64,000 nucleotides of DNA from Staphylococcus gallinarum (GCF_000875895.1 NZ_JXCF01000007.1:372001-436000); one strand, 5' to 3'. Positions 52,951 to 63,639 are shown, numbered from the stretch's first letter. Numbers and translations are program-made. The notes: a model not told the origin generated them from the letters alone.

Positions 52951-54408
52951 ATGTCGGATAATAAAGAAATTCAAGAGCAAGATCAACCAGTAGAACAACA
53001 ACAAAAACGCGTAAGTTTCAAAAAAAGTAACCTGATTTTATTATTACTGACAACAATTATTTTGACGGTATTAATTACAGTATTTGCTACGATTGCAATT
53101 AGCCATTGGACGAGCGGACTAAATGGGCAACAACGTGCTGAAATGAAAAAAGTTCAACAAGTATATAAAATTTTAAATGACGAATATTATAAGAAAACAA
53201 ATTCTGAAAAATTATCCGAAGCTGCAATAGATGGCATGGTTAAAGACCTAGACGACCCATATTCTGAATATATGACTAAAAAGGAAACAACATCATTTAA
53301 TGAAGATGTTTCAGGTGATTTTGTCGGAATAGGTGCTGAAATGCAGAAGAAAAATAATAAAATTGAAATTACCAGTCCTATGAAAAGTTCTCCAGCTGAA
53401 AAAGCTGGTATTCGACCAAAAGATGTTGTGACAAAAGTTAATGGCAAGTCAGTAAAAGGCAAGCCTTTAGAAAGTATTGTAAAACAAGTAAGAGGAAAAC
53501 AGGGAACAAAGGTCACTTTAACTATTGAAAGGGCCAATCAAGAACATGAAATTACGATAAAGAGAGATAAAATCCACGTTAAAAGTGTAGAATATAAAAA
53601 GCATAAAAACATCGGTGTGTTTACGATTAATAAATTCCAAAATAGTACATCTGGCGAACTCAAGTCGGCAATCATAAAAGCGCATAAAGATGGTGTGAGA
53701 AATATTGTGATTGATTTAAGAAATAATCCAGGTGGTTTATTAGACGAAGCTGTTAAAATGGCCAATATCTTTATTGATAAAGGGGATACTGTGGTCCAAT
53801 TACAAAAAGGAAATCATAAAGAAAAAGTAACAGCACCTAATGATTCATTAAAAGAAGCTAAAGATATGCATGTCTCTATATTGGTAAATAAAGGTTCTGC
53901 AAGTGCTTCTGAAGTGTTTACTGGTGCTATGAAAGACTATAATAAGGCAAAGGTTTATGGTACAAAAACATTTGGTAAAGGTATTGTACAAACAACACAC
54001 GAATTTAGTGATGGTTCATTATTAAAATTTACTAATATGAAATGGTTAACGCCTAAAGCGCACTACATTCATGGTAAAGGTATTAAACCCGATGTAAAAA
54101 TTTCTGAACCAGCCTACCAATCTTTAAATGTAATTCCTAATAAAAAGGTTTATAAACTAAATGATACGGATAAAAATGTTAAGACCATGAAAATTGGTTT
54201 AACAGCATTAAGCTTTAAAGTTGATAATGAATCCGAAAAATTTGATAGTTCTTTAGCAACTGCAATTAAAGCATTCCAAAGTAAGAATGATTTAACTGTC
54301 ACTGGAGAATTTGATAAAAAAACAAATGAAAAATTCACTCAAGAACTAGTTAATAAAGCTAATGGTGAAGATACTGTATTACAGAATTTATTGCAAAAAT
54401 TAAATTAA
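52951..54408 (+). CDS. ctpA: C-terminal processing peptidase CtpA (S41)
   Basis: A 485-residue membrane-anchored serine protease. There is one N-terminal membrane helix (~residues 28-52), a PDZ domain (~110-190, with AEKAGIRPKDVVTKVNG), a tail-protease domain with the catalytic Ser in GSASASEVF (residues 315-323) and Lys in FGKGIVQ, and a C-terminal peptidoglycan-binding-like domain (LATAIKAFQSKNDLTVTGEFDKKTNEKF). It cleaves extracytoplasmic proteins at the wall. Downstream genes are close (9-18 bases) through to the PAP2 gene. Confidence 0.95.
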   Translation: MSDNKEIQEQDQPVEQQQKRVSFKKSNLILLLLTTIILTVLITVFATIAISHWTSGLNGQQRAEMKKVQQVYKILNDEYYKKTNSEKLSEAAIDGMVKDLDDPYSEYMTKKETTSFNEDVSGDFVGIGAEMQKKNNKIEITSPMKSSPAEKAGIRPKDVVTKVNGKSVKGKPLESIVKQVRGKQGTKVTLTIERANQEHEITIKRDKIHVKSVEYKKHKNIGVFTINKFQNSTSGELKSAIIKAHKDGVRNIVIDLRNNPGGLLDEAVKMANIFIDKGDTVVQLQKGNHKEKVTAPNDSLKEAKDMHVSILVNKGSASASEVFTGAMKDYNKAKVYGTKTFGKGIVQTTHEFSDGSLLKFTNMKWLTPKAHYIHGKGIKPDVKISEPAYQSLNVIPNKKVYKLNDTDKNVKTMKIGLTALSFKVDNESEKFDSSLATAIKAFQSKNDLTVTGEFDKKTNEKFTQELVNKANGEDTVLQNLLQKLN

Positions 54409-54426
54409 ATGTAAGAGGTGTTTTTA

Positions 54427-54936
54427 ATGATTAGAGTTGCAACACTAAGAGACTTAAACAGTATTTTAACAATTGTTGAAGAAGCTAAAGCTGTTATGCA
54501 GCAAGATAACAATAATCAGTGGGATGAACACTATCCAGTCGAAAGTCATTTTGAAGAAGATATCAATAAAGAAACCTTATATGTATTAGAAGAAAATGAT
54601 GAAATTTATGCATTTATTGTGGTCGACCAAAGTCAATCTGAGTGGTATGATAATTTAAAATGGCCTGTTAATAGAGAAGGTGCGTATGTTATCCATAGAC
54701 TTGCAGCATCAGCAGAATATAAAGGTGCTGCAACTAAATTATTTGATTTTGCAGTCAACCTAGCTTTAGATCATGATATTCATGTCATGATTACCGATAC
54801 CTTTGCACTTAATAAACGTGCACAAGGATTATTCGAAAAGTTCGGTTTCAATAAAGTTGGTGAAGCAAAAATTGATTACCATCCGTATAACAAAGGCGAA
54901 CCATTTTATGCATATTATAAAAATTTAGAAGAATAG
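54427..54936 (+). CDS. GNAT-family N-acetyltransferase
   Basis: A 169-residue protein with the GNAT fold: MIRVATLRDLNSILTIVEEA, acceptor region YVIHRLAASAEYKGAATKLFDFAVNLA (acetyl-CoA loop), and NKRAQGLFEKFGFNKVGE. ATG 54427 has AAGAGG nine bases upstream. Substrate is unknown. It lies between ctpA and murG in a tight cluster. Confidence 0.88.
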   Translation: MIRVATLRDLNSILTIVEEAKAVMQQDNNNQWDEHYPVESHFEEDINKETLYVLEENDEIYAFIVVDQSQSEWYDNLKWPVNREGAYVIHRLAASAEYKGAATKLFDFAVNLALDHDIHVMITDTFALNKRAQGLFEKFGFNKVGEAKIDYHPYNKGEPFYAYYKNLEE

Positions 54937-54946
54937 AGGTTTTATT

Positions 54947-56017
54947 ATGTCGAAAATCGCTTTTACAGGAGGCGGCACAGTTGGGCATGTATCAGTAAAT
55001 TTAAGCTTGATTCCAACTGCAATAGAAGAAGGCCATGAAGCATTTTATATTGGCTCTAAAACTGGTATTGAACGAGAAATGATCGAATCTCAATTACCTG
55101 AAGTACAATATCATGCGATTTCTAGTGGTAAATTACGTAGATATATATCTTGGGAGAATATTAAAGATGTGTTTAAAGTACTCAAGGGTATCATCGATGC
55201 ACGTAAAGTGTTAAAGAAAGAACAACCTGATTTACTTTTTTCAAAAGGTGGATTTGTATCAGTACCAGTTGTCATTGCAGCTAAAAGCTTAAAAATTCCA
55301 ACAATTATTCATGAATCTGATTTAACACCTGGCTTAGCCAACAAAATTTCGTTAAAATTTGCCAAAAAAATCTATACTACCTTTGAGGATACACTTCAGT
55401 ACTTACCTCAAGACAAGGCAGATTTTGTTGGAGCTACTGTACGCGAAGACCTAAAATCTGGAGACAAAAAACGAGGTTATCAATTAACCCACTTTAATGA
55501 AAATAAAAAGGTCTTACTTGTAATGGGTGGTAGCTTAGGCAGTAAGAAATTAAATGAAATCATACGTCAAAATTTATCTGCTCTGCAAGAAACATATCAA
55601 ATCATCCATTTGACTGGTAAAGGATTGCTAGATTCTTCATATAACGATAAAGATGGTTATGTACAATTTGAGTTCGTTAAAGATGATTTAACAGACTTAC
55701 TGGCGATTACTGATACTGTAATCAGTCGAGCGGGTTCAAATGCAATTTATGAATTTTTAACGTTAAAAATTCCTATGTTACTCATTCCACTTGGTTTAGA
55801 TCAATCGCGTGGAGATCAAATTGATAATGCAAAGAATTTTGAATCTAAGGGCTTTGGTAGAACAATTCCAGAAGATACATTAACTGAAGAAGACTTAATT
55901 AAACAACTGCAAGAAATTGAAGCAGATAGAACAACTATCATTGAGCAAATGAGCGTTTATAAAGAGAGCTTCACACGTTATGATTTATTCCACAAAATTT
56001 TACAAGATGCAAAATAA
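54947..56017 (+). CDS. murG: UDP-GlcNAc:lipid I N-acetylglucosaminyltransferase MurG
   Basis: A 356-residue peripheral membrane GT-B enzyme making lipid II. N-terminal GGGTVGHVSVNLSL (residues 8-21) in place of the Gram-negative GGTGGH is the staphylococcal form; the donor-binding VISRAGSNAIYEFLTLKIPMLLIPLGLDQSRGDQ is intact. It lies outside the dcw cluster, as in S. aureus. Flanked closely by the acetyltransferase and a PAP2 phosphatase (18 bases). Confidence 0.96.
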   Translation: MSKIAFTGGGTVGHVSVNLSLIPTAIEEGHEAFYIGSKTGIEREMIESQLPEVQYHAISSGKLRRYISWENIKDVFKVLKGIIDARKVLKKEQPDLLFSKGGFVSVPVVIAAKSLKIPTIIHESDLTPGLANKISLKFAKKIYTTFEDTLQYLPQDKADFVGATVREDLKSGDKKRGYQLTHFNENKKVLLVMGGSLGSKKLNEIIRQNLSALQETYQIIHLTGKGLLDSSYNDKDGYVQFEFVKDDLTDLLAITDTVISRAGSNAIYEFLTLKIPMLLIPLGLDQSRGDQIDNAKNFESKGFGRTIPEDTLTEEDLIKQLQEIEADRTTIIEQMSVYKESFTRYDLFHKILQDAK

Positions 56018-56035
56018 GAACTGGAGGTGTGTGCA

Positions 56036-56650
56036 ATGAGTCGTTGGAAAAGAATATCCTTACTAATTATATTCACATTGATCTTTGGCATCATTGCATT
56101 CTTTCATGAATCCAGATTAGGCAAGTGGATTGATAATGAAGTTTATGAATTTATATATTCATCTGAAAGCTTTATTAGTACATCAATCTTCTTAGGATTT
56201 ACCAAAGTTGGAGAAGTTTGGGCAATGGTCACATTATCCTTATTACTCGTGGCATATTTAATGCTAAAACGATTAAATATCGAAGCGCTATTCTTTGCAA
56301 TTGCAATGAGTTTATCAAGTACTTTAAATCCATTGCTCAAAAATATATTCGATAGAGAGAGACCAACGCTATTAAGATTGATTGATATCTCAGGATTTAG
56401 CTTTCCAAGTGGTCATGCAATGGGAGCAACAGCATTTTTTGGAAGCTCGATTTATATTGTTAACAGAGTATTAAAAGGTAATTCCAAGGCATTTATGATA
56501 GGATTATGTGCTTTATTTATAATTATGATCTCATCGTCTCGTGTATATCTCGGTGTACATTATCCGACTGATATTATAGCTGGAATTATCGGTGGTGCAT
56601 TTTGTGTAGTATTATCAACATTAATCCTAAGACATAAACTACAAATATAA
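56036..56650 (+). CDS. PAP2-family membrane phosphatase
   Basis: A 204-residue protein with about five membrane segments and the three PAP2 motifs: KNIFDRERP, SFPSGHA and SRVYLGVHYPTD. It would dephosphorylate a lipid phosphate (phosphatidylglycerophosphate or undecaprenyl-pyrophosphate type); the substrate cannot be told. ATG 56036 follows TGGAGGTG. The S. aureus gene at this site is sometimes named pgpB. Confidence 0.9.
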   Translation: MSRWKRISLLIIFTLIFGIIAFFHESRLGKWIDNEVYEFIYSSESFISTSIFLGFTKVGEVWAMVTLSLLLVAYLMLKRLNIEALFFAIAMSLSSTLNPLLKNIFDRERPTLLRLIDISGFSFPSGHAMGATAFFGSSIYIVNRVLKGNSKAFMIGLCALFIIMISSSRVYLGVHYPTDIIAGIIGGAFCVVLSTLILRHKLQI

Positions 56651-56669
56651 TAAGTTATAATTTTAAAAA

Positions 56670-56708
56670 GCAGTTAGATGAAAAAATCATCTAACTGCCT
56701 TTTTTGTG
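56670..56708 (+). terminator. Terminator of the ctpA-murG-PAP2 cluster
   Basis: A perfect 12-bp stem (56670-56681 with 56687-56698) is followed by CTTTTTTGTG. Confidence 0.85.
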
Positions 56709-56717
56709 TCAAAATTT

Positions 56718-56888
56718 ATTATAAAAGCCGATTTTACAAAGTAAAACCGGCTTTTATATTTCACGTCGTCTCGCAACGTTAGTCTTTTACGGGCATATAA
56801 AAGGGGATATTTATGAAAATGATTAATCCAACTAAGAACAAATATGTGTGGGGGGAATGTCTTATGTTTGGAATTGATAATCATTTTC
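56718..56888 (-). ncRNA. isrR: IsrR-like Fur-regulated iron-sparing small RNA
   Basis: Seen on the minus strand: a consensus promoter (listed separately) would start an RNA near 56888. It carries C-rich runs (six C at 56855-56850, four at 56806-56803, three at 56793-56791) and ends at a terminator hairpin: AAAAGCCG...TTTTAC (on the plus strand) pairs with GTAAAA...CGGCTTTT between 56723 and 56755, then a T-rich stretch. Known from S. aureus as I recall: IsrR is a ~174-nt sRNA between arlR and pgpB, made under iron starvation, whose C-rich regions bind ribosome sites of iron-enzyme mRNAs. Position, size, C-runs and Fur boxes all agree. Confidence 0.82.
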
Positions 56889-56922
56889 AATTACATTATA
56901 CAACACTGAGAATAATTGTCAA
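56875..56922 (-). promoter_or_regulatory. isrR promoter with two overlapping Fur boxes
   Basis: Minus strand: TTGACA (56922-56917), 16-base spacer, TATAAT (56900-56895), both perfect. Fur-like box 1, TGACAATTATTCTCA (56921-56907), overlaps the -35. Fur-like box 2 (plus strand TGATAATCATTTTCA, 56875-56889) covers the start point and matches TGATAATNATTATCA at 13 of 14 fixed bases. Iron-bound Fur would block polymerase at both. Confidence 0.8.
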
Positions 56923-56999
56923 TTAGAAATCGTAATTTTTTTAAATTCATTTAAAAACGCTTTCTGTAACACTAATTCAGTGATAAAAATGATTATAAA

Positions 57000-57014
57000 T
57001 GATATTCATTCTCA
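57000..57014. promoter_or_regulatory. Third Fur-like box upstream of arlR
   Basis: TGATATTCATTCTCA matches the Fur 7-1-7 pattern at all but two fixed bases, with further TGAT repeats just before it (from 56980). It is about 100 bases before the arlR start and 78 bases upstream of the isrR -35. Its role is unknown. Confidence 0.45.
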
Positions 57015-57116
57015 ATACAAATAATAAAGATTAAAATAACAAATTATCAACAATTTAAGATAATAACTTTCTACATGAATTATTTTCCTTTAATATATAG
57101 GTGAGGTGCGGAACTA

Positions 57117-57779
57117 ATGACAAAAATTTTAATTGTAGAAGATGAACAAAATCTTGCTCGATTTATAGAACTTGAACTGGAGCATGAAAATTATACTGTA
57201 GATATTGAAAACGATGGAAAATTAGGTCTAGAAAAGGGATTAACAAACAATTATGACTTAATTCTATTAGATTTAATGTTACCTAATATCAACGGACTTG
57301 AAATATGTCGCCAAATCAGACAAAGCCAAACAACACCTATTATAATTATCACTGCAAAGAGTGATACATATGATAAAGTGGCAGGCCTCGATTATGGCGC
57401 TGATGATTATATCGTAAAGCCATTTGATATAGAGGAACTACTAGCAAGAATTAGAGCCATGTTGCGAAGACAACCTAAGAAAAACATCATTGACATAAAA
57501 GGGCTTATTATAGATAAAGATGCCTTTAAAGTTACTGTTGATGGTATGCCTTTAGACTTAACAAAAACTGAATATGATTTACTTTATTTGCTCGCTGAAA
57601 ATAAGAACCATGTAATGCAACGCGAACAAATAATAACAGATGTGTGGGGATATGATAGTGAAGTCGAAACGAATGTAGTTGACGTTTATATTAGATATCT
57701 TAGAAATAAATTAAAACCATTTGGCAAAGATAAATATATTGAGACAGTACGTGGTGTCGGGTATGTGATAAGGCAATGA
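57117..57779 (+). CDS. arlR: Response regulator ArlR
   Basis: A 220-residue OmpR/PhoB-type regulator. The receiver domain has acidic VEDE at residues 7-10 and phospho-acceptor Asp52 in [10 protein letters not shown], with Lys in VKPFD; the C-terminal winged helix ([14 protein letters not shown]) binds DNA. Paired with ArlS, it controls autolysis, adhesion and virulence genes in S. aureus. GTGAGGTGCGG lies before the ATG. Overlaps arlS by 4 bases. Confidence 0.95.
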   Translation: MTKILIVEDEQNLARFIELELEHENYTVDIENDGKLGLEKGLTNNYDLILLDLMLPNINGLEICRQIRQSQTTPIIIITAKSDTYDKVAGLDYGADDYIVKPFDIEELLARIRAMLRRQPKKNIIDIKGLIIDKDAFKVTVDGMPLDLTKTEYDLLYLLAENKNHVMQREQIITDVWGYDSEVETNVVDVYIRYLRNKLKPFGKDKYIETVRGVGYVIRQ

Positions 57780-59131
57780 AACAACGTAAATTACGCACAA
57801 AGTGGATGATTATTACAACGACTATCACTTTTCTAACTATATTCTTTTTCAGCATCATAATCATATTTTTCTTAAGCAGTTCATTAAGACATAACGAACT
57901 TGATGAGGCAGAAAGAAGTTCTGAAGATATTCAAAAGCTATTTGATACTAAAAAGTTATCCGAAATCACACCATTAGATTTAAATGCAGCGCTAGGGAAT
58001 TTTCAAAAAGTAATGTTATTTAACGAAGATGGCAAGAAAATAATAGAAACTTCTAACAGTCATTCCATCGATATTTCACCGAGATTGCAAAAAACGGATA
58101 TTAATCATGTTATCGTAAAAAATGAACATAACAACGATTATCTTGTTATCACACGTCATATTGATATGCCAAATTTTAAAGGCTATAGTGTCGTCGTACA
58201 CTCATTGGAAGACTATAATGCACTCGTAAGTTCACTGTACTTTTTAGCACTCATCTTTGGAGTGATTGCAACCTTTATCACTGCAATTATTAGTTACTTC
58301 TTTTCATCACAAATAACGAAACCACTCATATTAATGTCGAATAAGATGCAACAAATTCGACGAGACGGCTTCCAAGAGAAAGTAGAACTCACAACGAACT
58401 ATGAAGAAACAGATAATTTAATAGTCACTTTTAATGCAATGATGTACCAATTAGAAGAATCATTTAATCAACAGCGTCAATTTGTAGAAGATGCTTCACA
58501 CGAATTACGAACTCCTTTACAAATTATTCAAGGCCATTTGAATTTGATACAACGCTGGGGTAAGAAAGATGCAGCAATCTTAGAAGAATCACTTGATATT
58601 TCTTTAGAAGAAATGAACCGTATCACTAAATTAGTAGAAGAATTGTTATTACTTACTAAAGATAATACGAATACTAAATTCAAAGAATTAGAAAACGTGG
58701 AAATTAATCATGAAATATCATCCCGTATTAAATCATTAGAACAATTACACCAAGACTATACCTTTGAATTTGAACCATATGCGAAACCGATAAATATTAA
58801 AATTGATCGTTATCAATTGGAACAAGTATTAATTATATTTATCGATAACGCTATGAAATATGATCAAATTAATAAATATATTCATATTCAAACCAACCTT
58901 AAGAACAAACAAATTTCAATAGAAATTACTGACCATGGTGTCGGTATACCTAAGGAAGATATAGAATTTATATTTGATCGCTTTTATAGAGTAGATAAAT
59001 CTCGTTCACGAAAATTAGGCGGTAATGGATTAGGATTATCCATTGCAAAAAAAATCATCGAACTAAATAATGGAACAATACAAGTTGAAAGTGAACTAGG
59101 GAAATATACCACTTTTAGAATAGTATTTTAA
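57776..59131 (+). CDS. arlS: Sensor histidine kinase ArlS
   Basis: A 451-residue membrane sensor. Two membrane segments (~residues 10-32 and ~152-176) flank an extracellular domain; a HAMP segment follows, then [11 protein letters not shown] with phospho-His242 and the ATP-binding N, G1 and G2 boxes ([32 protein letters not shown]). Phosphorylates ArlR. A terminator follows. Confidence 0.95.
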   Translation: MKQRKLRTKWMIITTTITFLTIFFFSIIIIFFLSSSLRHNELDEAERSSEDIQKLFDTKKLSEITPLDLNAALGNFQKVMLFNEDGKKIIETSNSHSIDISPRLQKTDINHVIVKNEHNNDYLVITRHIDMPNFKGYSVVVHSLEDYNALVSSLYFLALIFGVIATFITAIISYFFSSQITKPLILMSNKMQQIRRDGFQEKVELTTNYEETDNLIVTFNAMMYQLEESFNQQRQFVEDASHELRTPLQIIQGHLNLIQRWGKKDAAILEESLDISLEEMNRITKLVEELLLLTKDNTNTKFKELENVEINHEISSRIKSLEQLHQDYTFEFEPYAKPINIKIDRYQLEQVLIIFIDNAMKYDQINKYIHIQTNLKNKQISIEITDHGVGIPKEDIEFIFDRFYRVDKSRSRKLGGNGLGLSIAKKIIELNNGTIQVESELGKYTTFRIVF

Positions 59132-59197
59132 CGTTTAGACAGACTACAACTATTAAATGTTCAAATTTTATATGTTACACTATTAAATATAAAATAC

Positions 59198-59236
59198 AAA
59201 AAGCAGAACCATTTTAAATGAGGTTCTGCTTTTTTC
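59198..59236 (+). terminator. Terminator after arlS
   Basis: AAAAAGCAGAACC (59198-59210) pairs with GGTTCTGCTTTTT (59222-59234), then T-rich. Confidence 0.85.
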
Positions 59237-59291
59237 ATAGAACTAGGTTATTGGCACTTTAATTTGAATAAATTTAATGCTATTATTGTTG

Positions 59292-59305
59292 TGTAAGCGT
59301 TTCAA
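59292..59305 (+). promoter_or_regulatory. Possible CcpA cre site before odhA
   Basis: TGTAAGCGTTTCAA matches the cre pattern TGNAANCGNWNNCA with one mismatch, 22 bases before the odhA start and overlapping the region where polymerase would clear. CcpA repression of TCA-cycle genes is known in staphylococci; its action here is inferred. Confidence 0.5.
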
Positions 59306-59326
59306 CTATTTTGTGGAGGGTGTAAA

Positions 59327-62128
59327 ATGAGCAACGAAAAACAGGTTTCCGAGGCACCTGTAAATTTCGGGGCAAATCTTGGATATGTTTTGGATTTATA
59401 TGATATATATCTAAACGATCCTGCTTCAGTCCCTGAAGATTTGCAAGTCCTATTTAGTACAATTAAAGACGGTGAAGCAAACATCGCAACAAATACAACA
59501 AATCAATCACAATCGACTAAAGGCGACAGTACTATTAAACGTGTGATGCGCCTAATCGATAATATTCGCCAATATGGGCATTTATTGGCAGATATTTATC
59601 CAGTCAACAGACCAGCGAGAGAACATGTTCCAAAATTAAGTATAGAAGATTTTAATTTAGATCGTGAAACGCTTGAATCTATCTCAGCTGGTATCGTTTC
59701 TGAGCATTTTAAAGATATTTATGATAATGCTTATGAAGCAATCGTACGTATGGAAAAGCGATATAAAGGACCAATCGCTTTCGAATATACTCATATTAAC
59801 AATAATAAAGAGCGCGTATGGTTGAAGAGACGAATCGAAACACCATACAAAGCCTTATTAAATGAAAATCAAAAAATTGAACTTTTTAAAAAATTAGCAC
59901 ATGTTGAAGGCTTTGAGAAATATCTACACAAGAACTTTGTTGGAGCAAAACGCTTTTCAATTGAAGGTGTAGACTCACTCGTTCCAATGCTTCAACAAAC
60001 ATTAAAGTTAGCCAGTGATGAAGGTATACAAAATATTCAAATCGGTATGGCACACCGAGGCAGACTAAATGTACTGACTCACGTACTTGAGAAACCATAT
60101 GAAATGATGATTTCTGAATTTATGCATACTGACCCTATGAAGTTCCTACCTGAGGATGGAAGCCTTCAGCTTACTTCTGGTTGGTCAGGAGATGTGAAAT
60201 ACCATTTAGGTGGCGTAAAAACTACTCAATCTTATGGAATTGAACAACGTATTTCATTAGCAAATAACCCTAGTCACTTAGAAATCGTTTCACCAGTAGT
60301 GTTAGGTAAGACTAGAGCAGCACAAGATGATACGCATAAATCAGGTGCAGTTTCAACAGAGTTTAAAAAATCAATGCCAATTATCATTCATGGTGATGCA
60401 GCTTATCCTGGACAAGGCATAAACTTTGAAGCGATGAACTTAGGTAATTTAGATGGTTATTCTACGGGTGGTTCATTACACATCATCACAAATAACCGTA
60501 TTGGCTTTACTACTGAACCACATGATGGTCGTTCAACAACATATTCTTCAGATGTTGCTAAAGGATATGATGTGCCAATCATGCATGTAAATGCAGATGA
60601 TGTTGAAGCTACTATTGAAGCAATTGAAATTGCAATGGCATTCAGAAAGGAATTCCATAAAGACGTTGTTATTGACCTTGTTGGTTATCGTCGTTACGGG
60701 CATAACGAAATGGATGAACCATCTATAACAAACCCACTACAATACCATGAAATTCGTAAACATGATTCAGTAGATGTTCTTTACGGTAAACAACTCGTAA
60801 ATGAAGGTATTATCACTGAAGATCAAATGAATCAAATTATCGACGATGTACAAAAAACATTACGTGCAGCACATGATAAAATTGATAAAAACGATAAAAT
60901 GGACAATCCAGATATGCAAAAACCTGAAAGTCTAGCTGAACCTATCCAAACTAAGGATGAAGATGTCAGCTTAGAACGTTTGAAAGAAATCAATGATGCG
61001 ATGTTAACTTATCCATCAGGTTTCAATGTTCTTAAAAAATTAAATAAAGTACTTGAAAAACGACAAGAACCATTTGAAAGTGAAGAAGGATTAGTTGATT
61101 GGGCACATGCTGAGCAATTAGCATTTGCAACAATTACGCAAAACGGAAATCCAATTCGTTTGACTGGTCAAGACAGTGAACGTGGTACATTTAGCCATCG
61201 TCATGCAGTTCTACACGATCCTGATACTGGGGAAGAATATGTGCCATTACACCATGTTCCTAACCAAAAAGCGACTTTCGAAGTACGAAATTCACCACTT
61301 TCAGAAGCAGCAGTCGTTGGTTTCGAATATGGATATAACGTGCAAAACAAAGCATGTATGACGATTTGGGAAGCTCAGTACGGAGATTTCTCTAATATGG
61401 CTCAAATGATATTCGATAACTTCTTATTCAGTGCTCGCGCTAAATGGGGAGAACGTTCAGGCTTAACATTGTTATTACCACATTCATTTGAAGGTCAAGG
61501 ACCTGAACACTCATCTGCTCGTTTAGAGAGATTCTTACAACTTGCAGGCGAAAACAACACAACAGTTGTTAATTTATCTAGTTCTAGTAACTATTTCCAT
61601 TTATTACGTGCACAAGCTGCTAATTTAGATTCTCAATCTATGAGACCTTTAGTAGTTATGTCACCTAAGAGCTTATTACGTAACAAGACGGTAGCGGATC
61701 CAATTAGCAAATTTACTACAGGAAAATTCGAACCAATTTTACCTGAGGAACATGATAAAAATACCGTGAAAAAAGTAATACTAGCTTCAGGAAAAATGTT
61801 TATCGATTTAAAAGAATACTTAGCAAAAAATCCAGATGAGTCTATTCTTTTAATCGCTGTAGAAAGATTGTATCCATTCCCAGTTTCAGAAATTGAAGCA
61901 TTGTTGAATGAGTTACCAAATCTAGAAAATGTAGCCTGGGTACAAGAAGAACCTAAAAACCAAGGCGCTTGGTCATTTGTTTATCCATATTTAAAAGAAC
62001 TTACAACAGACAAGTATGATTTAAGTTATCATGGTCGTATTCAACGTTCAGCTCCAGCTGAAGGTGACGGTGAAATACACAAACTCGTTCAAAATATGAT
62101 ACTAGAACAAAGTACAAAAATTAACTAG
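59327..62128 (+). CDS. odhA: 2-oxoglutarate dehydrogenase E1 component
   Basis: A 933-residue thiamine-diphosphate enzyme decarboxylating 2-oxoglutarate in the TCA cycle. [17 protein letters not shown] at the N-terminus, [33 protein letters not shown] and [13 protein letters not shown] (cofactor region), and the C-terminal [13 protein letters not shown] are family blocks. GTGGAGGGTG precedes the ATG. odhB follows after 13 bases. E3 (lipoamide dehydrogenase) is not in the window. Confidence 0.97.
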   Translation: MSNEKQVSEAPVNFGANLGYVLDLYDIYLNDPASVPEDLQVLFSTIKDGEANIATNTTNQSQSTKGDSTIKRVMRLIDNIRQYGHLLADIYPVNRPAREHVPKLSIEDFNLDRETLESISAGIVSEHFKDIYDNAYEAIVRMEKRYKGPIAFEYTHINNNKERVWLKRRIETPYKALLNENQKIELFKKLAHVEGFEKYLHKNFVGAKRFSIEGVDSLVPMLQQTLKLASDEGIQNIQIGMAHRGRLNVLTHVLEKPYEMMISEFMHTDPMKFLPEDGSLQLTSGWSGDVKYHLGGVKTTQSYGIEQRISLANNPSHLEIVSPVVLGKTRAAQDDTHKSGAVSTEFKKSMPIIIHGDAAYPGQGINFEAMNLGNLDGYSTGGSLHIITNNRIGFTTEPHDGRSTTYSSDVAKGYDVPIMHVNADDVEATIEAIEIAMAFRKEFHKDVVIDLVGYRRYGHNEMDEPSITNPLQYHEIRKHDSVDVLYGKQLVNEGIITEDQMNQIIDDVQKTLRAAHDKIDKNDKMDNPDMQKPESLAEPIQTKDEDVSLERLKEINDAMLTYPSGFNVLKKLNKVLEKRQEPFESEEGLVDWAHAEQLAFATITQNGNPIRLTGQDSERGTFSHRHAVLHDPDTGEEYVPLHHVPNQKATFEVRNSPLSEAAVVGFEYGYNVQNKACMTIWEAQYGDFSNMAQMIFDNFLFSARAKWGERSGLTLLLPHSFEGQGPEHSSARLERFLQLAGENNTTVVNLSSSSNYFHLLRAQAANLDSQSMRPLVVMSPKSLLRNKTVADPISKFTTGKFEPILPEEHDKNTVKKVILASGKMFIDLKEYLAKNPDESILLIAVERLYPFPVSEIEALLNELPNLENVAWVQEEPKNQGAWSFVYPYLKELTTDKYDLSYHGRIQRSAPAEGDGEIHKLVQNMILEQSTKIN

Positions 62129-62141
62129 GGGGAAGTTAAGC

Positions 62142-63413
62142 ATGCCAGAGGTAAAAGTTCCAGAATTAGCAGAATCAATCACAGAAGGTACCATTGCAGA
62201 ATGGTTAAAACAAGTAGGCGATAGCGTTGAAAAAGGAGAAGCTATTGTCGAATTAGAAACAGATAAAGTGAACGTTGAAGTTGTTTCTGAAGAGGCAGGC
62301 GTAATCCAAGAACAATTAGCTAACGAAGGTGATACAGTTGAGGTAGGTCAAGCAATTGCTGTCGTTGGTGAAGGAAGTGGCAATGCAGATGGCGGCTCAA
62401 CAAATGATGCGCCTAAACAAGAAGAAGCTAAACAAGAAACAAGTAATGAGAATGATAAATCAGATGATGAATCATCTAAACAAGATGCATCTTCATCTTC
62501 AGATAAAGACTCACACCAACGTGTCAATGCTACACCATCTGCGCGTAAATATGCCCGTGAAAAAGGCATTGATTTATCAGAAGTAGCACCACAATCAAAT
62601 GATATTGTCCGTAAATCTCATGTAGACCAAAGTCAGTCAAATAATCAACAGGCATCACAACCTGCTGCAAAAGAAGAACCTAAAAAAGCACAACCACAAA
62701 ATCCATCTAAACCTGTAATTAGAGAAAAAATGTCACGTCGTAAAAAAACTGCTGCTAAAAAATTATTAGAGGTTTCTAATAATACAGCTATGTTAACGAC
62801 TTTCAATGAAATTGATATGACAAACGTAATGAATTTACGTAAACGTAAAAAAGAGCAATTCATTAAAGATCATGATGGAACAAAATTAGGTTTCATGTCA
62901 TTCTTTACTAAAGCAGCTGTCGCAGCATTGAAAAAATACCCTGAAGTAAATGCTGAAATCGATGGAGACGATATGATTACTAAACAATTTTACGATATCG
63001 GTGTTGCTGTATCTACTGATGATGGCTTACTTGTACCATTTGTAAGAGATTGCGATAAGAAAAACTTCGCTGAAATTGAAAATGAAATTGCAAACCTAGC
63101 GAAAAAAGCACGTGATAAAAAATTAGGTTTAGATGATATGGTAAACGGATCATTTACAATTACTAACGGTGGTATCTTCGGTTCAATGATGTCAACACCA
63201 ATCATCAATGGTAACCAAGCTGCAATTTTAGGTATGCATTCAATTATAACTCGCCCAATTGCAATAGATGCTGATACTATCGAAAATCGTCCAATGATGT
63301 ACATTGCATTAAGTTACGATCACAGAATAATCGATGGTAAAGAGGCAGTAGGATTCTTAAAAACAATCAAAGATTTAATTGAAAATCCTGAAGATTTACT
63401 ATTAGAATCTTAA
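62142..63413 (+). CDS. odhB: Dihydrolipoyl succinyltransferase, E2 of 2-oxoglutarate dehydrogenase
   Basis: A 423-residue protein. A lipoyl domain (1-77, with lipoylated Lys42 in [10 protein letters not shown]) is followed by a Ser/Asp/Lys linker, an E1/E3-binding domain (~128-165, [19 protein letters not shown]), a Gln/Pro linker, and the catalytic domain with [13 protein letters not shown]. It transfers the succinyl group to CoA. AGGGGGAAG is the ribosome site. Cotranscribed with odhA; a terminator follows. Confidence 0.97.
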   Translation: MPEVKVPELAESITEGTIAEWLKQVGDSVEKGEAIVELETDKVNVEVVSEEAGVIQEQLANEGDTVEVGQAIAVVGEGSGNADGGSTNDAPKQEEAKQETSNENDKSDDESSKQDASSSSDKDSHQRVNATPSARKYAREKGIDLSEVAPQSNDIVRKSHVDQSQSNNQQASQPAAKEEPKKAQPQNPSKPVIREKMSRRKKTAAKKLLEVSNNTAMLTTFNEIDMTNVMNLRKRKKEQFIKDHDGTKLGFMSFFTKAAVAALKKYPEVNAEIDGDDMITKQFYDIGVAVSTDDGLLVPFVRDCDKKNFAEIENEIANLAKKARDKKLGLDDMVNGSFTITNGGIFGSMMSTPIINGNQAAILGMHSIITRPIAIDADTIENRPMMYIALSYDHRIIDGKEAVGFLKTIKDLIENPEDLLLES

Positions 63414-63443
63414 TCCACAACACAAAATAGTTTATAAACCCTA

Positions 63444-63478
63444 ATACAACGGCGTTCAGCGTCGTTGTATTTTTTTAC
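63444..63478 (+). terminator. Terminator of odhAB
   Basis: An 11-bp stem with one G-U (63444-63454 with 63460-63470) runs straight into T7. Confidence 0.85.
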
Positions 63479-63550
63479 TTTTAAAGATTTAGGGTAATAT
63501 GCCTTTAAACGTACCTCGATTAATTTAAGTAAACATAAAAATATTGAAAT

Positions 63551-63601
63551 ATAAAAAACACCTCCGTATGATTCATTTTAAATGTAGTCAACGAAAGTGT
63601 T
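63551..63601 (-). terminator. Minus-strand terminator facing odhAB
   Basis: On the minus strand AACACTTTCGT (63601-63591) pairs with ACGGAGGTGTT (63567-63557, two or three G-U), followed by TTTTTATATTT. It is about 100 bases beyond the stop of the minus-strand gene at 63699. Confidence 0.65.
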
Positions 63602-63639
63602 TTATATATAATTCTAACAAATGTTTGAGATCAACTCAC

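Noticed and set aside
56687..56890. 67-residue minus-strand open frame covering the isrR region
   Set aside because: It begins at the predicted sRNA start, has no ribosome site, and reads through the terminator arms of both isrR and the PAP2 cluster. It is better explained as non-coding RNA.
56814..56927. 37-residue plus-strand open frame (MKMINPTKNKYVW...)
   Set aside because: It overlaps the isrR promoter and Fur boxes in antisense and its G-run is the complement of the sRNA C-run. No homologue recognised.
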